Part shown: positions 7,524 to 16,737 of the stretch, piece after piece
How positions within the stretch are numbered: the stretch's first letter is position 1
Layout of the letters: every line of letters starts with the position of its first letter
Assembly: GCF_007833215.1 (NCBI RefSeq)
Contig: NZ_CP042239.1
Coordinates: 1,550,001 to 1,614,000, forward strand
Direction: 5' to 3'
Length of the DNA: 64,000 bases
Origin: Sphingomonas suaedae
GTDB taxonomy: Bacteria > Pseudomonadota > Alphaproteobacteria > Sphingomonadales > Sphingomonadaceae
The notes under the pieces: model-generated
Databases searched by the model: none
Told to the model about the DNA's origin: nothing
Seen by the model: the letters and a program-made list of their open reading frames with translations, nothing else
Position numbers and translations under genes: made by a program

Positions 7524-7775
7524 TCAGCGCTCGTCCTGCGCCGGACGCGCTTCGGTCGATGCCTGCGGTTGCGCCTGCGGTTGCGGATCGTTGACGCGCT
7601 TCGCCTCGATCTCGGCCGGCTTTGCGGGCGTCTCGTCGTCCTCGGCCATACCCTTTTTGAACTGCTTGATGCCCTTGGCGACGTCACCCATCATGTTCGA
7701 GAAGCGGCTGCCCCCGAACAACAGGATGACGAGCACGCCGACGATCAGCCAGTGCATCAAACTCATGCTACCCAT
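7524..7775 (-). CDS. tatA: Sec-independent protein translocase subunit TatA
   Basis: The 83-residue product has one N-terminal membrane helix ([20 protein letters not shown]), the TatA FG hinge and an amphipathic helix, then a flexible proline/glutamine-rich tail. TatA polymerises to form the translocation path. GGAGAG precedes the ATG at 7775; the ATG at 7766 (MSLMHW) is a possible alternative. It is the first gene of tatABC and lies 28 bases after scpB. Confidence 0.95.
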   Translation of the reverse strand: MGSMSLMHWLIVGVLVILLFGGSRFSNMMGDVAKGIKQFKKGMAEDDETPAKPAEIEAKRVNDPQPQAQPQASTEARPAQDER

Positions 7776-7803
7776 CGGGACTCTCCGTTGATTCCCCGGC
7801 TAT

Positions 7804-8397
7804 CTAGTCGTCTTCGTCGTCGGTTACCACCGCTTCCCCGCCCGAATGTGCCGCTTCGAACGCAAGATCGACCGGATCGAGCAGCCCGGCAGCACGCAGA
7901 TCGTCGATTCCGGGCAGGTCGCGGCGGCTGGCGAGGCCGAAATGGGTCAAAAACTCCGCCGTGGTGGCATAGAGCAGAGGGCGCCCCGGCACTTCGCGGC
8001 GCCCCGCGGGGCGAATCCACCCCGCCTCCATCAGCACGTCGAGCGTGCCCTTGGAAATCTGCACGCCGCGAATCGCCTCGATCTCCGCGCGGGTCACCGG
8101 CTCGTGATAGGCGATGATCGCCAGCGTCTCGATCCCCGCGCGGCTGAGCTTGCGGCTGTCCTCGCGGTCGCGGCGCAGGAAATTGGCGAGATCGGCGGCG
8201 GTCTGGAAATGCCAGCGCCCGCCCCGCTCGACCAGCTCGACCCCGCGCCCGGCATAGTCGGCCGCCAGCGCCGCGAGCGCGGCGGGAATATCCGCCTCCT
8301 CACCCACATAGGCGCGAATCTCCGCGACCGTGAGCGGGTTTTCGGACGCGAACAGCACCGCCTCGATCGCGCGCATCGTCTCGTCGGGCGCCTTCAT
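7804..8397 (-). CDS. scpB: SMC-ScpAB condensin subunit ScpB
   Basis: ScpB is a winged-helix dimer that binds ScpA and, with SMC, organises chromosomes for segregation. The 197-residue product shows the two winged-helix repeats, including AIEAVLFASENPLTVAEI near the N-terminus and the LAIIAYHEPVTRAEIEAIRG motif near residue 100. The tail is acidic (TDDEDD). Its start overlaps the scpA end by four bases. Confidence 0.95.
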   Translation of the reverse strand: MKAPDETMRAIEAVLFASENPLTVAEIRAYVGEEADIPAALAALAADYAGRGVELVERGGRWHFQTAADLANFLRRDREDSRKLSRAGIETLAIIAYHEPVTRAEIEAIRGVQISKGTLDVLMEAGWIRPAGRREVPGRPLLYATTAEFLTHFGLASRRDLPGIDDLRAAGLLDPVDLAFEAAHSGGEAVVTDDEDD

Positions 8398-9125
8398 GCC
8401 TCGGCCGCCTTGAGGTAGAGCGGCGCAAAGGCCGATTTCTGCTTCAATTCCACCCTGCCCTGCCGGGCGAGCTCGAGGGCGGCCACAAACGAACTGGCGA
8501 GCGCCGACTTGCGGTACAAGCCGCTAGCGCCATCGGGCAGGAAGCTTTCGATCGTCGTCCAGTCGATCCGCTGCCCGACCAGTTCGGACACGCGCTGGAT
8601 CGCTTCCTCCAGCGTCATCACCGGGCGCACCGCGACAATGTGCATCACCGGCCGCGTCCGCGCACTGATCTGACCATAGGCAGCGATCAGGTCATAGATT
8701 TCCGCCTGCCAGCGCGATTTGCGGACGGTCTTCAGCCCCTCAGGCGCGCCGCGCACGAACACGTCGCGCCCCATCCTGTCGCGCGCCACCAGCCGCGCGC
8801 CCGCCTCGCGCATCGCGCTCAGCCGCTCCAGCCGCAATTGCAGCCGCAAGGCGAGGTCTTCGGGACTGGGCGTTTCCTCGGGATCGCGGGGCAGCAGCAG
8901 CGCCGATTTGAGATAGGCGAGCCACGCCGCCATCACCAGATAATCCGCCGCGAGTTCGAGCTTCAACTCCTGCGCGCCGTTTACATAGTTGAGATACTGA
9001 TCGACCAGTTGAAGGATCGAAAGCTGGCGCAGATCGACCTTCTGGTTACGGGCCAGCGCGAGCAACAGGTCGAGCGGCCCTTCCCAGCCGTCGATATCGA
9101 TGGTGAGGGGCTGGGGGTCGGTCAC
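8394..9125 (-). CDS. scpA: SMC-ScpAB condensin subunit ScpA (kleisin)
   Basis: ScpA is the kleisin that bridges the SMC heads. The 243-residue product has the classical N-terminal motif GWEGPLDLLLALARNQKVDL and a C-terminal winged helix. It is followed by scpB with a 4-bp overlap. Between it and upstream nagZ lies one copy of a palindromic repeat (9131-9299), which breaks what is otherwise a conserved nagZ-scpA junction. Confidence 0.95.
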   Translation of the reverse strand: MTDPQPLTIDIDGWEGPLDLLLALARNQKVDLRQLSILQLVDQYLNYVNGAQELKLELAADYLVMAAWLAYLKSALLLPRDPEETPSPEDLALRLQLRLERLSAMREAGARLVARDRMGRDVFVRGAPEGLKTVRKSRWQAEIYDLIAAYGQISARTRPVMHIVAVRPVMTLEEAIQRVSELVGQRIDWTTIESFLPDGASGLYRKSALASSFVAALELARQGRVELKQKSAFAPLYLKAAEA

Positions 9126-9130
9126 TGCAA

Positions 9131-9299
9131 ATTCCTCCCCTGCCCCGCAGGGGAGGTGGCATCGCGAAGCGATGACGGAGGGGCCGCCGCGCAGACGGCG
9201 GAGTTTTGCCGAGACGTTGTCGGCCGTCTGCGCGGCCGCCCCTCCACCACTCGCTGCGCGAGCGGTCCCCCTCCCCTGAGCTTGCTCGGGGGAGGAATT
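9131..9299. repeat. Dispersed intergenic repeat, copy 1 (~169 bp)
   Basis: The unit starts ATTCCTCCCC and ends GGGGAGGAATT, with outer and inner inverted repeats (for example CCCCTGCCCCGCAGGGG and GGCCGTCTGCGCGGCC). Closely similar copies lie at 10348-10512 (same orientation) and 18768-18933 (reverse orientation). It carries no reading frame of its own. Confidence 0.9.
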
Positions 9300-9305
9300 A
9301 GGGCG

Positions 9306-10307
9306 TTAGACCAACCCAAGCAGCGCCTCCCGCTTGGCAACCAGTTCCTCGATCTCCGCTTCTTCCGGCCGCACGCTGGCCATCGCCCGCTCCAGCCGCG
9401 CCAGCGTCACCGGTGGCGCATCGCTGAGACGCCCGACAATCTCCTCCATCTCGTCCATCCGCGCCCAGCAATCGAGCGCGACGTCGCACCCTGCGGCGAT
9501 CGCCTGCGCCGCCTTTTCCCCCGCCGTGCCCGACAGCGCCTTCATGTCGATATCGTCGGTCATCAACAGTCCGTCGAACCCGATGCGCCCGCGGATCACC
9601 TCGCGGATCACGGTGGGAGAGAGCGTTGCCGGATGCTCGGCATCCCATGCCTCGAACACCACGTGACACGTCATGCCCATCGGCGCGTCCCTGAGCGTGC
9701 GGAACGGCTCGATATCGCTTTCCAGCTCGGCATCCGATGCGCGCACCACGGGCAGCTCATAATGGCTGTCGACCACGCCGCGCCCATGCCCCGGCATATG
9801 CTTGACCACACCGACCACCCCGCCGCGCGCCATGCCGTCGAGCATCGCCCGGCCCAGAGCGGCGACCCGCATCGGATCGCTGCCAAAGGTCCGCCCGCCG
9901 ACCGCAGGCGTCGTCTCGGGCTGCCGCACGTCGAGCAACGGCGCGCAGTTCACCGTGACGCCCACCTCCGCCAGCATCAGCGCCAGCGCATGGCCGTTCG
10001 CCCGCGACGCTTCGATCGCCGAGGAGGGCGCGCGCTCATACAATACGTCGAATGCCGGCCCGGCAGGGAAAGCGGGCCATTCCGGCGGCGCCATCCGCGC
10101 GACGCGCCCGCCCTCCTGATCGATCAGGATCGGCACGTCGTCGCGCCCGGAGAGCTCGCGCAGACTGTCGGTCAGCGCGCGCATCTGCGCCCGATCGACA
10201 CAGTTGCGGCCGAACAGGATATAGCCGAGCGGGTCCGCATCGCGGAAGAACGCGGCTTCATCGGCGGTAAGGACGGGGCCGGACAGGCCGAAAATGACGG
10301 GCTTCAT
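9306..10307 (-). CDS. nagZ: Beta-N-acetylhexosaminidase NagZ
   Basis: NagZ is a cytoplasmic family-3 glycoside hydrolase that removes GlcNAc from anhydromuropeptides during peptidoglycan recycling. The 333-residue product has the family signature KHMPGHGRGVVDSHYELPV with its catalytic Asp/His dyad. The ATG at 10307 (MKPVIFGLSG) is chosen because upstream in-frame sequence derives from the flanking repeat. nagZ lies between two repeat copies in the same orientation. Confidence 0.95.
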   Translation of the reverse strand: MKPVIFGLSGPVLTADEAAFFRDADPLGYILFGRNCVDRAQMRALTDSLRELSGRDDVPILIDQEGGRVARMAPPEWPAFPAGPAFDVLYERAPSSAIEASRANGHALALMLAEVGVTVNCAPLLDVRQPETTPAVGGRTFGSDPMRVAALGRAMLDGMARGGVVGVVKHMPGHGRGVVDSHYELPVVRASDAELESDIEPFRTLRDAPMGMTCHVVFEAWDAEHPATLSPTVIREVIRGRIGFDGLLMTDDIDMKALSGTAGEKAAQAIAAGCDVALDCWARMDEMEEIVGRLSDAPPVTLARLERAMASVRPEEAEIEELVAKREALLGLV

Positions 10308-10347
10308 GCGCCGGTTAGAACAGGGGCGCGGCCAAGATTCCAGTCCA

Positions 10348-10512
10348 ATTCCTCCCCTGCACCGCAGGGGAGGTGGCATCGCAAAGCGATGACGGAGGGG
10401 CCGCCGCTGCAAGCGGCGGAATTTTGCCGAGCCGGTCACGGCCGTCTGCGCGGCCGCCCCTCCACCACGCCCTTCGGGCGCGGTCCCCCTCCCCTGCTGC
10501 GCAGGGGAGGAA
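10348..10512. repeat. Dispersed intergenic repeat, copy 2 (~165 bp)
   Basis: Same family and orientation as 9131-9299, with the shared blocks GAGGTGGCATCGC, GCGATGACGGAGGGGCCGCC and GGCCGCCCCTCCACCAC. It separates the SPOR-protein gene from nagZ. Confidence 0.9.
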
Positions 10513-10521
10513 CAGGACGTT

Positions 10522-11232
10522 TCACCCCCCGGCCAGGAAGCACGCCTCACCAGCCGCCTTGAGCCGCCCGCACAATTCCCGTGCCTGGCCGTTGCTGCCC
10601 GCATTGACGCGCAGCCGGTACACCGTCCGCCCGTTCACCTCGGCCTTCTCGACCAATTTGCCGAGCGGCGCGAGATAGTCGAACCGCTTCGACAGCCGCG
10701 CCCACGCCGTGTTCGCCCCCGCCGCGTCGGGGAAGGAGCCGAGCTGGATCGTCGCGCTCCCCGCCGAAGGCCCGGGTGCCCTTTGCGTCGGCGCCGCCGC
10801 CTTCTCCACGCCCGGTGTCGGCACCGGCGCGGTCACCCGGCTCGATCCGCTGACCGCCTTCGGACTCGCCTTGGGGGCGGCCTTGCCGTCGACCGGCGCC
10901 TCCGGCACGGCGGAGACATCGACCGACCCGTTGGTGGTCGCGCCCTCGCTCGCGGCAAAGACGGCGTCGCCCTCGCCCTCGACCTTCATGCCCCCGGGAT
11001 TGTCGGGCTTGACCTTATAGTCGCCCTCCTGCGCGTTGATCAGCGCACCGGTGCCCTCGCCGCCCGCGGTGCGCTGATACCACCACCAGCCAAAGATCGC
11101 CGCGGCGATGATCGCCAGCCCGACCAGCACCAGCAGCACGATGCGCAACCACGAGGTGCCTTCCTGATAATCATCCTCGACCGTCTCCAGCCAGGGAAGC
11201 CGGTCCTCTCCATAGTCTTCGCCAGCGTTCAT
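10522..11232 (-). CDS. SPOR-domain membrane protein
   Basis: The 236-residue protein has a short cytoplasmic N-terminus, one membrane helix (about residues 29-50), a proline/alanine/glycine-rich linker and a C-terminal SPOR domain (about 158-236, starting SATIQLGSFPDAAGANTAW). SPOR domains bind denuded septal glycan and bring proteins to the division site. The ATG directly follows the argS stop codon. The argS-SPOR-nagZ order is typical of alphaproteobacteria. Confidence 0.88.
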   Translation of the reverse strand: MNAGEDYGEDRLPWLETVEDDYQEGTSWLRIVLLVLVGLAIIAAAIFGWWWYQRTAGGEGTGALINAQEGDYKVKPDNPGGMKVEGEGDAVFAASEGATTNGSVDVSAVPEAPVDGKAAPKASPKAVSGSSRVTAPVPTPGVEKAAAPTQRAPGPSAGSATIQLGSFPDAAGANTAWARLSKRFDYLAPLGKLVEKAEVNGRTVYRLRVNAGSNGQARELCGRLKAAGEACFLAGG

Positions 11233-12960
11233 TCAGCTCAGCTCCTGAACGGCCTCCACGCCCATCATCTTGAGACCGTTGCGGATAACCTGCCCGATCG
11301 CGTCGGCCAGGAAAAGCCGTGCGCGGGTGACCGGCACATTGTCTGCAAGCAGGAAGCGGCGCCCGGGATCGTCATTGCCCATGTTCCACAGCGCGTGGAA
11401 CTCGGCGGCCAAGTCATAGAGATAAAAGGCGATCCGGTGCGGTTCGCGCGCCGCGGCCGCCCCCTCGACCACGCGCGGGAACTGCGCGGCGAGCTTCACC
11501 AGCGCCAGTTCGCGTGTATCAAGCAGGGACAGGTCGGCCTCGCCCGACACGTCCATCCCGGCCTCGGCGGCCTTGCGATGGAGCGATGCGACGCGCGCAT
11601 GGGCATATTGGACGTAGAAGACCGGATTGTCCTTCGACGCCTCGACCACCTTGGCGAAGTCGAAATCCATCTGGGCATCGGCCTTGCGGGTCAGCATGGT
11701 GAAGCGGACCACGTCCTTGCCCACCTCGTTCACCACATCGGCAAGCGTTACGAAATTGCCCGAGCGCTTGGACATCTTCACCGGCTCGCCGGCGCGCAGC
11801 AGGCGGACCATCTGGACGAGCTTGACGTCGAACCGGGTCTTGCCCTCGGTCAGCGCGGTCACCGCCGCGACGATGCGCTTGACGGTGCCGGCATGGTCGG
11901 CGCCCCAGATGTCGATCAGCTGGTCGGCCGATTGCGCCTTTTGGAAGTGATAGGCCATGTCCGCGCCGAAATAGGTCCAGGCGCCGTTCGACTTGCGGAT
12001 CGGGCGATCCTGATCGTCGCCGAACCTGGTCGAGCGGAACAGCGGCAGCTCGACCGGCTCCCAATCATCGGGCAGCTCGCCCTTGGGCGCCTCGAGCACG
12101 CCGTCATAGATCAGATCGCGCGCGCGCAGCCACGCCTCGGCCTCTTCGGGCTTGCCAGCGGCCTGCAACTCCGCCTCGGACGAGAACAGGTCGTGATGGA
12201 TGCCGAGCAGCGCGAGGTCGCTGCGGATCATCGCCAACATGTCGGCAACCGCTTCCTTGCGGAACAGCGCCAGCCACGCGCTCTCGTCCTTGCCGACGAA
12301 TGCGTCGCCATGCTCGGCGGCAAGCCGCTCGCCGACAGGCTTGAGATACTCGCCCGGATACAGCCCTTCGGGGATCTCGATCGTCTCGCCCAGCGCCTCG
12401 CGGTAGCGCAAGTGCCCCGAGCGGGCGAGGACATCGACCTGTCCGCCCGCGTCATTGACATAATATTCGCGGATCACCGTGTGACCGACCGCTTCGAGCA
12501 GGCTGGCGAGCGCATCGCCCACCACCGCGCCGCGGCAATGGCCCATATGCATCGGACCCGTCGGGTTGGCGGAGACATATTCGATGTTCACCGTGACGCC
12601 CGCGCCCGTCTGCGACCGGCCATAGGCATCGCCGACCGTCTCGATGGCCGCAAGCTCACCGCGCCAGGTGGCGTCGGTCAGCGTCAGGTTGATGAACCCC
12701 GGTCCGGCGACCGACACCGCCGAAACCTCGTCCAGCTTCTCCAGCTCGGCCGCGATCTTCTCCGCCAGCGCGCGTGGATTGGTGCCCGCGGGCTTCGCGA
12801 GCACCATCGCGGCGTTGGTCGCCAGATCGCCATGCGTCGTGTCGCGCGGTGGCTCGACGGTCACCGCGCGTCGCTCCAGCCCCGCCGGAAGAGCGCCGGA
12901 TGCGACCAGGGCATCCAGCGCGGCGTCGAGATGGGCAGCGAAACGGGTATAGAGCGTCAT
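11233..12960 (-). CDS. argS: Arginyl-tRNA synthetase
   Basis: A class I aminoacyl-tRNA synthetase of 575 residues that charges tRNA-Arg. The signature HMGHCRGAVVGD (HIGH motif region after SANPTGP) and the KMSKRSGNFVTL motif near the middle are both present, as are the N-terminal Add1 domain and the C-terminal anticodon-binding helices (DALR domain). The stop codon abuts the SPOR gene start. Confidence 0.97.
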   Translation of the reverse strand: MTLYTRFAAHLDAALDALVASGALPAGLERRAVTVEPPRDTTHGDLATNAAMVLAKPAGTNPRALAEKIAAELEKLDEVSAVSVAGPGFINLTLTDATWRGELAAIETVGDAYGRSQTGAGVTVNIEYVSANPTGPMHMGHCRGAVVGDALASLLEAVGHTVIREYYVNDAGGQVDVLARSGHLRYREALGETIEIPEGLYPGEYLKPVGERLAAEHGDAFVGKDESAWLALFRKEAVADMLAMIRSDLALLGIHHDLFSSEAELQAAGKPEEAEAWLRARDLIYDGVLEAPKGELPDDWEPVELPLFRSTRFGDDQDRPIRKSNGAWTYFGADMAYHFQKAQSADQLIDIWGADHAGTVKRIVAAVTALTEGKTRFDVKLVQMVRLLRAGEPVKMSKRSGNFVTLADVVNEVGKDVVRFTMLTRKADAQMDFDFAKVVEASKDNPVFYVQYAHARVASLHRKAAEAGMDVSGEADLSLLDTRELALVKLAAQFPRVVEGAAAAREPHRIAFYLYDLAAEFHALWNMGNDDPGRRFLLADNVPVTRARLFLADAIGQVIRNGLKMMGVEAVQELS

Positions 12961-13015
12961 GTGCGGGTCCGATGATTGCAGAAGCGGCGCGCTCTAGCGC
13001 AACCGCGCCCTCACG

Positions 13016-13930
13016 TCACGCGATACGGCGCCGCCGCGCAGTCAGGAAATTGTCGATCCCGAAGATCGCAAGGCCGGTCCAGATCAGCGCGAAGCAGAGC
13101 GCATGTGCCAGAGTCATCTGCTCGCCGAAAAAACTGATGGCGAGGATGAACTGCATCGTCGGCGCGAGATACTGGAGCAGCCCCAGCGTCGAATAGGGCA
13201 GCCGCCGCGCCGCCCCCGCGAACAGGAGCAGCGGTACGGCGGTCACCACGCCCGAAGCGACCAACGCCGCGGTCGGCAGCGCCTCCTGCCCGAAAGCGAG
13301 TCCGCCATGGCTCGACAGCCAGAACAGATAAGCGAGGCCGAACGGCGCGAGGATCGCGGTTTCGAGCGTCAGCCCTTCCAGCGCTCCGACCGGTGCGACT
13401 TTGCGGACCAGACCGTAAAAGCCGAACGAAAAGGCGAGCGTCAGGCTGATCCAGATCCCCTGCCCCGCGCCGATCGCTAACACCGCGACACCGACCCCGG
13501 CGAGCACTACCGCGATCACCTGCGCGCGCCCGAGCTTCTCGCGCAGCAGCACGACGCCCAGCAGCACATTGACCAGCGGGTTGAGAAAGTAACCGAGGCT
13601 CCCCTCCAACACATGGCCGTTATGGATCGCCCAGATGTAGACCAGCCAGTTGACCGAGATCAGCGCGGCGCTGGCGGTCAGCAACAGCATCGCGCGCGGG
13701 TTCCGCAACGCCGCGACGATCGCCTGACCGCGCCGCATCGCCAGGATGACGATGACGAGCAGTCCCAGCGACCACAGCACGCGCCCCGCCACGACCTCCG
13801 CCGCATCGACGCCCTGCAACAGCCAGAAGAACAGCGGCAGCACGCCCCAGATGCCATAGGCACCCAAGCCCTGGATCAGCCCGGCACGGTCGAGGCGCTG
13901 CGGCGCTGGGGGCGGATCGGACCGGGCCAT
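13016..13930 (-). CDS. rarD: RarD/EamA-family drug-metabolite transporter
   Basis: This 304-residue protein has about ten hydrophobic helices and the RarD start GLIQGLGAYGIWGVLPLFFW. RarD belongs to the drug/metabolite transporter superfamily; substrates of most members, including RarD, are not established. The ATG at 13930 (MARSDPPP) is preferred over longer frames because the preceding translation is not family-like. The last residues (FLTARRRRIA) are cytoplasmic and basic. Confidence 0.85.
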   Translation of the reverse strand: MARSDPPPAPQRLDRAGLIQGLGAYGIWGVLPLFFWLLQGVDAAEVVAGRVLWSLGLLVIVILAMRRGQAIVAALRNPRAMLLLTASAALISVNWLVYIWAIHNGHVLEGSLGYFLNPLVNVLLGVVLLREKLGRAQVIAVVLAGVGVAVLAIGAGQGIWISLTLAFSFGFYGLVRKVAPVGALEGLTLETAILAPFGLAYLFWLSSHGGLAFGQEALPTAALVASGVVTAVPLLLFAGAARRLPYSTLGLLQYLAPTMQFILAISFFGEQMTLAHALCFALIWTGLAIFGIDNFLTARRRRIA

Positions 13931-14016
13931 GCGCGGGAGATAGGCGCGATGCTGCACCGCGGAAAGGCGCCAGCCGGAAAGATTTCGTTTCGGGCGAAAC
14001 GATTGCGCTTCAGCCT

Positions 14017-14601
14017 TCAGTCCTTGTCGCGCATCTCGTCGCGCGACACGTTGAACAGTCGGCCCCAATCGACGCTGACCAGAGCGACCAGCAATCCCAG
14101 CATCGCCACCTGAAGCGCGATCCCCCACGGGCTGGTGAGATTGGCGAGCATTACCTCGCCAAAGTCGCTCTCCCGCACCTTGCGCGCGGTCCAGCCGTAA
14201 AAGCTGTAGGTAAACAGCCGCCCGGTAAAGAAAGCGGCGGTGAAGCCAAGCAGCGGCACCCGCGCCAGCCCCACCGCCATGAACAATTGCGCCGACGGCA
14301 GCGGCGAGATCACGAACAGCGCGAGAGCGATGATGACATTATGCCTGCGCCGCTCGACCGCAATCCGCGCCGCTGCGACATTGTCCTGCATCCGTTGCGG
14401 CAGCCAGTGCGCAAACCGCCGCGCCCCCATTGCCAGCACGAGCCGCCCAAGCGCGGCGCCCAGCGCACCGATCAGCACCAGCGCCCAGAGCGGCTGATCG
14501 CCATTCAGCCCGTACAGCACGATGATCGACCAGGTCGGCGGACCGAATGCGGGAAGCAGATTGACGCCGAACGCCAGCAGAAACAGCGATATATAGTCCA
14601 T
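14017..14601 (-). CDS. Multi-pass membrane protein, DedA/VTT-like (uncertain)
   Basis: The likely start at 14601 (MDYISLFLLAFGVNLLPAFG) gives 194 residues with about five hydrophobic segments. The central stretch ALALFVISPLPSAQLFMAVG and the re-entrant-type GFTAAFFTGRLFTYSFYG recall VTT/DedA-like small membrane proteins, but I cannot assign a family with certainty. It is divergent from the methyltransferase gene at 14750 across 148 bases, which must hold both promoters. Confidence 0.6.
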   Translation of the reverse strand: MDYISLFLLAFGVNLLPAFGPPTWSIIVLYGLNGDQPLWALVLIGALGAALGRLVLAMGARRFAHWLPQRMQDNVAAARIAVERRRHNVIIALALFVISPLPSAQLFMAVGLARVPLLGFTAAFFTGRLFTYSFYGWTARKVRESDFGEVMLANLTSPWGIALQVAMLGLLVALVSVDWGRLFNVSRDEMRDKD

Positions 14602-14749
14602 CGATGCGACGCCTGGGGCGGAACCGGGCGGCGCGCAAGTCGCGGCACAGTAATAGTTGATGAAAATCCCGGTTGCCGGGAACAGCGTCCCGGCCCACAC
14701 TCCAGGCATCGGTCGGCGATTCCGGCGATTGAGGGAGGTTAAAACGACA

Positions 14750-15490
14750 ATGCTCTTACAACTGAAGAAAGCGGTCAAAGCTGTCGTCGGCCACCCGTCG
14801 GTCGAGCCCGTCGACCTCATTCCGGAGCTGACCGATGCGGACCAGGCGATTATCGAACGGGTGCGTCCGTTCACCCTGACATCGCCGGAGAAGCTATGGT
14901 CGCTGATTCAATCGGTCCGCTATGTGTCGGCACGGCAGATCCCGGGCGATTTCGTCGAACTCGGCGTCTGGCGCGGCGGATCGAGCATGGCCGCAGCCCT
15001 CGCGCTCAAGGAGATCGGCGATCATCGCCGGATGTGGCTGTACGACACCTATGAAGGCATGTCGGAGCCGACCGAACTTGACCGCAAGACGCGGAGCGGT
15101 GCCCCGCCCGCAATGGAAAAGTGGCAACAGACGCGAATCGGCGACGGCTCCGACTGGTGTCGTGCGGGCATCGATGACGTGACGGCCAACATGACCTCTA
15201 CGGGGTATCCGGGCGAAATCCGCTATGTCGTCGGAAAAGCGGAGGAAACGCTGGAGCGAGAGGTACCAGAGACCATCTCCGTCCTCCGCATCGACACCGA
15301 CTGGCACGCCCCAACCAAGGCGGCGATGGATATCCTCTATGATCGCCTGTCCCCGGGCGGGATTCTGATCCTTGACGATTATGGCAGTTGGGAAGGTGCG
15401 CGTGTCGCCGTCGACGATTATTTTCGCGGCAAGGCACCGATGCTGATGCACCGGCTCGATCGCGGCGGACGCCTGATCATGAAGGTATAA
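14750..15490 (+). CDS. TylF/MycF-family O-methyltransferase
   Basis: The 246-residue product matches the macrocin-O-methyltransferase (TylF/MycF) family: SAM motif GDFVELGVWRGGSS, DTYEGMSEPT, and the metal-binding DTDWHAPTKAAMDILYDRL...GGILILDDYG segment. These Mg-dependent enzymes methylate sugars in polyketides and surface glycans. GGGAGG lies 13 bases before the ATG at 14750, favouring this start over an upstream ATG. No glycosylation genes are adjacent, so the substrate is unknown. Confidence 0.85.
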   Translation: MLLQLKKAVKAVVGHPSVEPVDLIPELTDADQAIIERVRPFTLTSPEKLWSLIQSVRYVSARQIPGDFVELGVWRGGSSMAAALALKEIGDHRRMWLYDTYEGMSEPTELDRKTRSGAPPAMEKWQQTRIGDGSDWCRAGIDDVTANMTSTGYPGEIRYVVGKAEETLEREVPETISVLRIDTDWHAPTKAAMDILYDRLSPGGILILDDYGSWEGARVAVDDYFRGKAPMLMHRLDRGGRLIMKV

Positions 15491-15578
15491 TCCTCCACGC
15501 AGATCGTCTTCCTCGAATAGTACCGGGATCGTCTCCAGCTCTGCTGGATCGGCGATCCCGGCATCGGGAGTTCAGACC

Positions 15579-16733
15579 CTAGGCGCGCACCAGCCCGCCC
15601 ATCGCCCGCGCGCTTTTCTGCCCGGGGAACATCGCCGCCATCGTCCGCGCGGGGTCGACGCCGAAATGCGCCGCCGCCGCGCTGCCGATCACGCTGTCGA
15701 GTCCCGCAGTCGGCTTGAGGTCGCGGCCTTCATACAGCGCCGCATCGCCGAGGCCCGGCCAGTCGGCAACGACCCGCCCGCCCTGCACCGCGCCGCCCAG
15801 CAGCCAGGCGACCGACGCGGTGCCATGGTCGGTCCCCTGCGTTCCGTTGACCTTCACCGTCCGCCCGAACTCGGTCGCGACCAGCACCAGCGTCTTGTCC
15901 CAGAGCGGACCCAGCCCCTCCTTGATCGACGCGACCATCTGGTCGAGTCCGTTCAACTGCGCGCCCAGCCGCCCGCGCTGGCCGGCATGGGTATCCCAGC
16001 CGCCGGTTTCGATCATCGCGATCCGCGCACCATTCTCCGCAGCCAGCAGCCGCGCGGCGAGCGCGCCGGTCGCGGCGGCGTTGCGGCCATTGTTCGCGAC
16101 GAGATCGCCCGTCAGCGTGCGCGTGGCGGTCGCCTGTTGCCAGATCGCGTGCAGCTGCGGATCCTCGGCATAGAGCGTCGCAACACGGCCGAGCAGATCG
16201 TCCGATGCGTCGGGCAGCGCGGAGGGCGCATAGGACGCCACCTCGATCCGCCCGCGCAACGCCATCGGAATGGTCGCTGCGACCGCGATGCCCTTGCGCT
16301 CGTCGGCCGGGAGCATCCCGAGCATCCGGTTCAGCCACCCGTCCTTGAGCTGATAGGCCGAGTTCCCGCCGGTCTCGAGCACATTCTGCGCATCGAAATG
16401 CGAACGGTCGCGATAGGGCGACGCGACGGCATGGACGAACAACGCCTGTTTCGCGGCATAGAGCTGCGCCACATTGGTGAGGCGCGGATGCAGCGCGAAC
16501 ATCGCGTCGAGCTTTGGCGCGTCGCCAAATTCCTCCGCCAGCACGCCGCGCTGCGCGGCAAAGGCCGGGTCGCCGACCGGCGCGACCGTGGCGAGTCCAT
16601 CGGCCGCGCCGCGCTGGATGATGAAGACGAAACGGCGATCGGTCGCCGCCTGCGCGAACGCAAGTCGCGGCGCAAAGCCCAGCGACAGCGCCCCGGCGGC
16701 GCCGGTCAGAACGAGATTGCGGCGTGAAATCAT
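15579..16733 (-). CDS. DUF1501 family exported protein with Tat signal
   Basis: The 384-residue protein begins MISRRNLVLTGAAGALSLGF, a clear twin-arginine signal with cleavage expected after AFAQA, so it should be exported folded by TatABC. The DUF1501 core follows, with sulfatase/alkaline-phosphatase-like features such as IETGGWDTHAGQ, FGRTVKVNGTQGTDHG. DUF1501 proteins are nearly always encoded beside a DUF1800 protein, as here (gap 4 bases). Molecular function is not established. Confidence 0.9.
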   Translation of the reverse strand: MISRRNLVLTGAAGALSLGFAPRLAFAQAATDRRFVFIIQRGAADGLATVAPVGDPAFAAQRGVLAEEFGDAPKLDAMFALHPRLTNVAQLYAAKQALFVHAVASPYRDRSHFDAQNVLETGGNSAYQLKDGWLNRMLGMLPADERKGIAVAATIPMALRGRIEVASYAPSALPDASDDLLGRVATLYAEDPQLHAIWQQATATRTLTGDLVANNGRNAAATGALAARLLAAENGARIAMIETGGWDTHAGQRGRLGAQLNGLDQMVASIKEGLGPLWDKTLVLVATEFGRTVKVNGTQGTDHGTASVAWLLGGAVQGGRVVADWPGLGDAALYEGRDLKPTAGLDSVIGSAAAAHFGVDPARTMAAMFPGQKSARAMGGLVRA

Positions 16734-16737
16734 GACC

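Noticed and set aside
10308..10604. N-terminal extension of NagZ by 99 residues.
   Set aside because: The extension translates the intergenic repeat and part of the SPOR gene; MKPVIFGLSG at 10307 is the family-like start.
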